In this document: one piece after another, positions 63,211-64,000 of the stretch
Layout of the letters: each line of letters starts with the position of its first letter
Numbering within the stretch: the first letter of the stretch is position 1
Source of the DNA: Helochares maculicollis
Lineage: Eukaryota > Arthropoda > Insecta > Coleoptera > Hydrophilidae
NCBI GenBank assembly: GCA_033557835.1
Contig: JAWQRO010000007.1
Span: 1-64,000 of the forward strand
Reading direction: 5' to 3'
DNA: 64,000 bases
Made by a program: the position numbers and the translations under genes
The notes under the pieces: generated by a model
Told to the model about the DNA's origin: nothing
What the model saw: the letters and a program-made list of their open reading frames with translations, nothing else
Databases searched by the model: none

Positions 63211-63406
63211 GATGGAGAATGATTTCTCTTCGTAGAGAATGAGTCGTGTTGGTGAAGAATAGTCTTGGTAGATAATGATTCATCTTGTTAGAGACTGCTT
63301 CGCCTTGGGGGAGAAAGATTTGTCTTGGTGGAGAATGACCCATCTTGGTGGAGAATGATTCGTCTTGATGGTGAATGATTCGTCTTGGTGGAGAATGAAT
63401 CGCCGT
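63211..63406. repeat. 20-bp minisatellite, ten units (copy 2)
   Basis: Ten units of the same family as at 62641. The third has 16 bases (four missing), and there is one extra unit compared with copy 1, close to the right end of the array. Confidence 0.85.
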
Positions 63407-64000
63407 ATTGGGTTGATTTTTTGAAGTTCCGCAGTTATTCGTAGCAAACAGATGGTTTCTTCACCTTAGAACACCCAAATTTACGATTAATGTGTCTGGT
63501 TCATATTCATAAATATACGGTTCATCACCACTAGCTTGGGTTTGTTTGTCTATCAAGAGATGCGACATCGAACGGAAAATTAATTTTTTACACACTTCAT
63601 GCAAGATTATTGTGAATGCCTTTTAAAATTTTTAAATGTGAAATTGACATGAGGAAATAAAAATGATAAAATCTGCTTAGAAAATGGAACGTATTATGGA
63701 TTTATACTTATTGATCTTTTCCTGATAGATCAGCCTTTTGATGAATTTGTTTCAAGTGGAAGACAAATACTTTGTAGAAACTTCTTTTGGCGAGCCATCA
63801 GCTGCTCCTATGCAGTAACGGAAGAATTTGTTTCGTTGCAATGTAACGCCCCATTCACGCAGTAATGAGACCTGATAAGTCTAAAGTAAAAAGCAGGAGT
63901 GCAACCAAATATCCGCGGTGCAACTATGTGGCTAATATTGAATATCGATCACCGACTTTTAACGTGCCGTATCTAAATAATATCGCTGAACTAATTTTGA

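Larger units (their letters stand above)
62522..63590. repeat. Direct duplication, about 570-bp unit, two copies
   Basis: Copy 1 (about 62522-63091) and copy 2 (about 63092-63590) start with GTTTTTTGACCACGCATTCCG and stay closely similar. They end in AAGAGATGCGACATCGAACG. Copy 2 lacks two segments present in copy 1: an internal repeat of CTGTCTGGTTCATAT (near 62925) and about 70 bp near 62970-63035. Each carries a 20-bp minisatellite. Confidence 0.85.
35933..64000 (+). other. retn: Long intron (>28 kb) of retained, continuing past the window
   Basis: The next expected coding sequence, LYEIND and the rest of the ARID domain, was not found to the end of the window. The donor at 35933 (or 35924) must therefore be spliced to an exon beyond 64000. 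The interval carries a Mos1-like mariner 360 bp after the exon, a recursive-splice candidate with a 45-nt cryptic exon (45359-45403), two more mariner fossils and several minisatellites. It also holds a possible alternative first exon near 51.6 kb. Stretches not itemised (37.5-39.0, 39.2-43.4, 45.4-47.4, 48.2-51.5, 51.7-54.0, 54.9-59.4 and 59.8-62.5 kb) are A+T-rich and show no supported gene. Confidence 0.75.

Overview
The window is A+T-rich eukaryotic DNA, almost certainly from an insect. It has GT-AG introns, several decayed mariner-type transposons, and exons of the developmental transcription factor dead ringer/retained (ARID3 family). Protein-coding sequence is a small fraction; most of the window is long introns and upstream DNA. 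No ribosomal RNA, tRNA or CRISPR array was recognised.

Layout. 1-8659 is non-coding and holds a threefold foldback satellite (about 2535-4010) and two patches of higher G+C (1500-1740, 4430-5200). A 780-nt open exon-like block (8660-9439, phase 0 at both ends) encodes an acidic Asn/Ser-rich protein segment with three xxDL(S/T)-like motifs. It may be an N-terminal exon of the same gene, or the last exon of another gene. Two secure retained exons follow, at 35021-35170 and 35693-35932. They encode the conserved stretch ending in KLKMQVRDIKVG and the start of the extended ARID domain (WSFEEQFKQVRQ). The rest of the ARID domain is not in the window, so the next intron is longer than 28 kb.

Introns. 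The putative 25.6-kb intron (9440-35020) and the >28-kb intron (35933 onward) each carry a sequence that is a good 3' splice site fused directly to a good 5' splice site: 21031/21032 and 45358/45359. These fit the recursive-splicing (ratchet point) consensus known from long insect introns. The second is followed 45 nt later by a GCG|GTAAGT donor, giving the layout of a short recursive-splicing exon. A weaker site lies at 14604/14605. At the ARID exon, two donors 9 nt apart would include or skip the residues VRQ.

Mobile and repeated DNA. There are four mariner-type relics: 25920-26682 (deletion derivative with inverted repeats and TA target duplication), 36291-37509 (full-length Mos1-like, frameshifted), about 47500-48080 and about 54090-54850. 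There is also an older IS630/Tc1/mariner-type transposase relic (18778-19440), a six-copy dispersed repeat family (21.7, 27.4-27.8 and 31.6-33.2 kb), and several minisatellites. One of these is a 20-bp array inside a 570-bp direct duplication at the right edge.

The picture is a large developmental regulator locus whose long introns are rich in transposon remains and possible regulatory DNA. The species could not be determined from the sequence.
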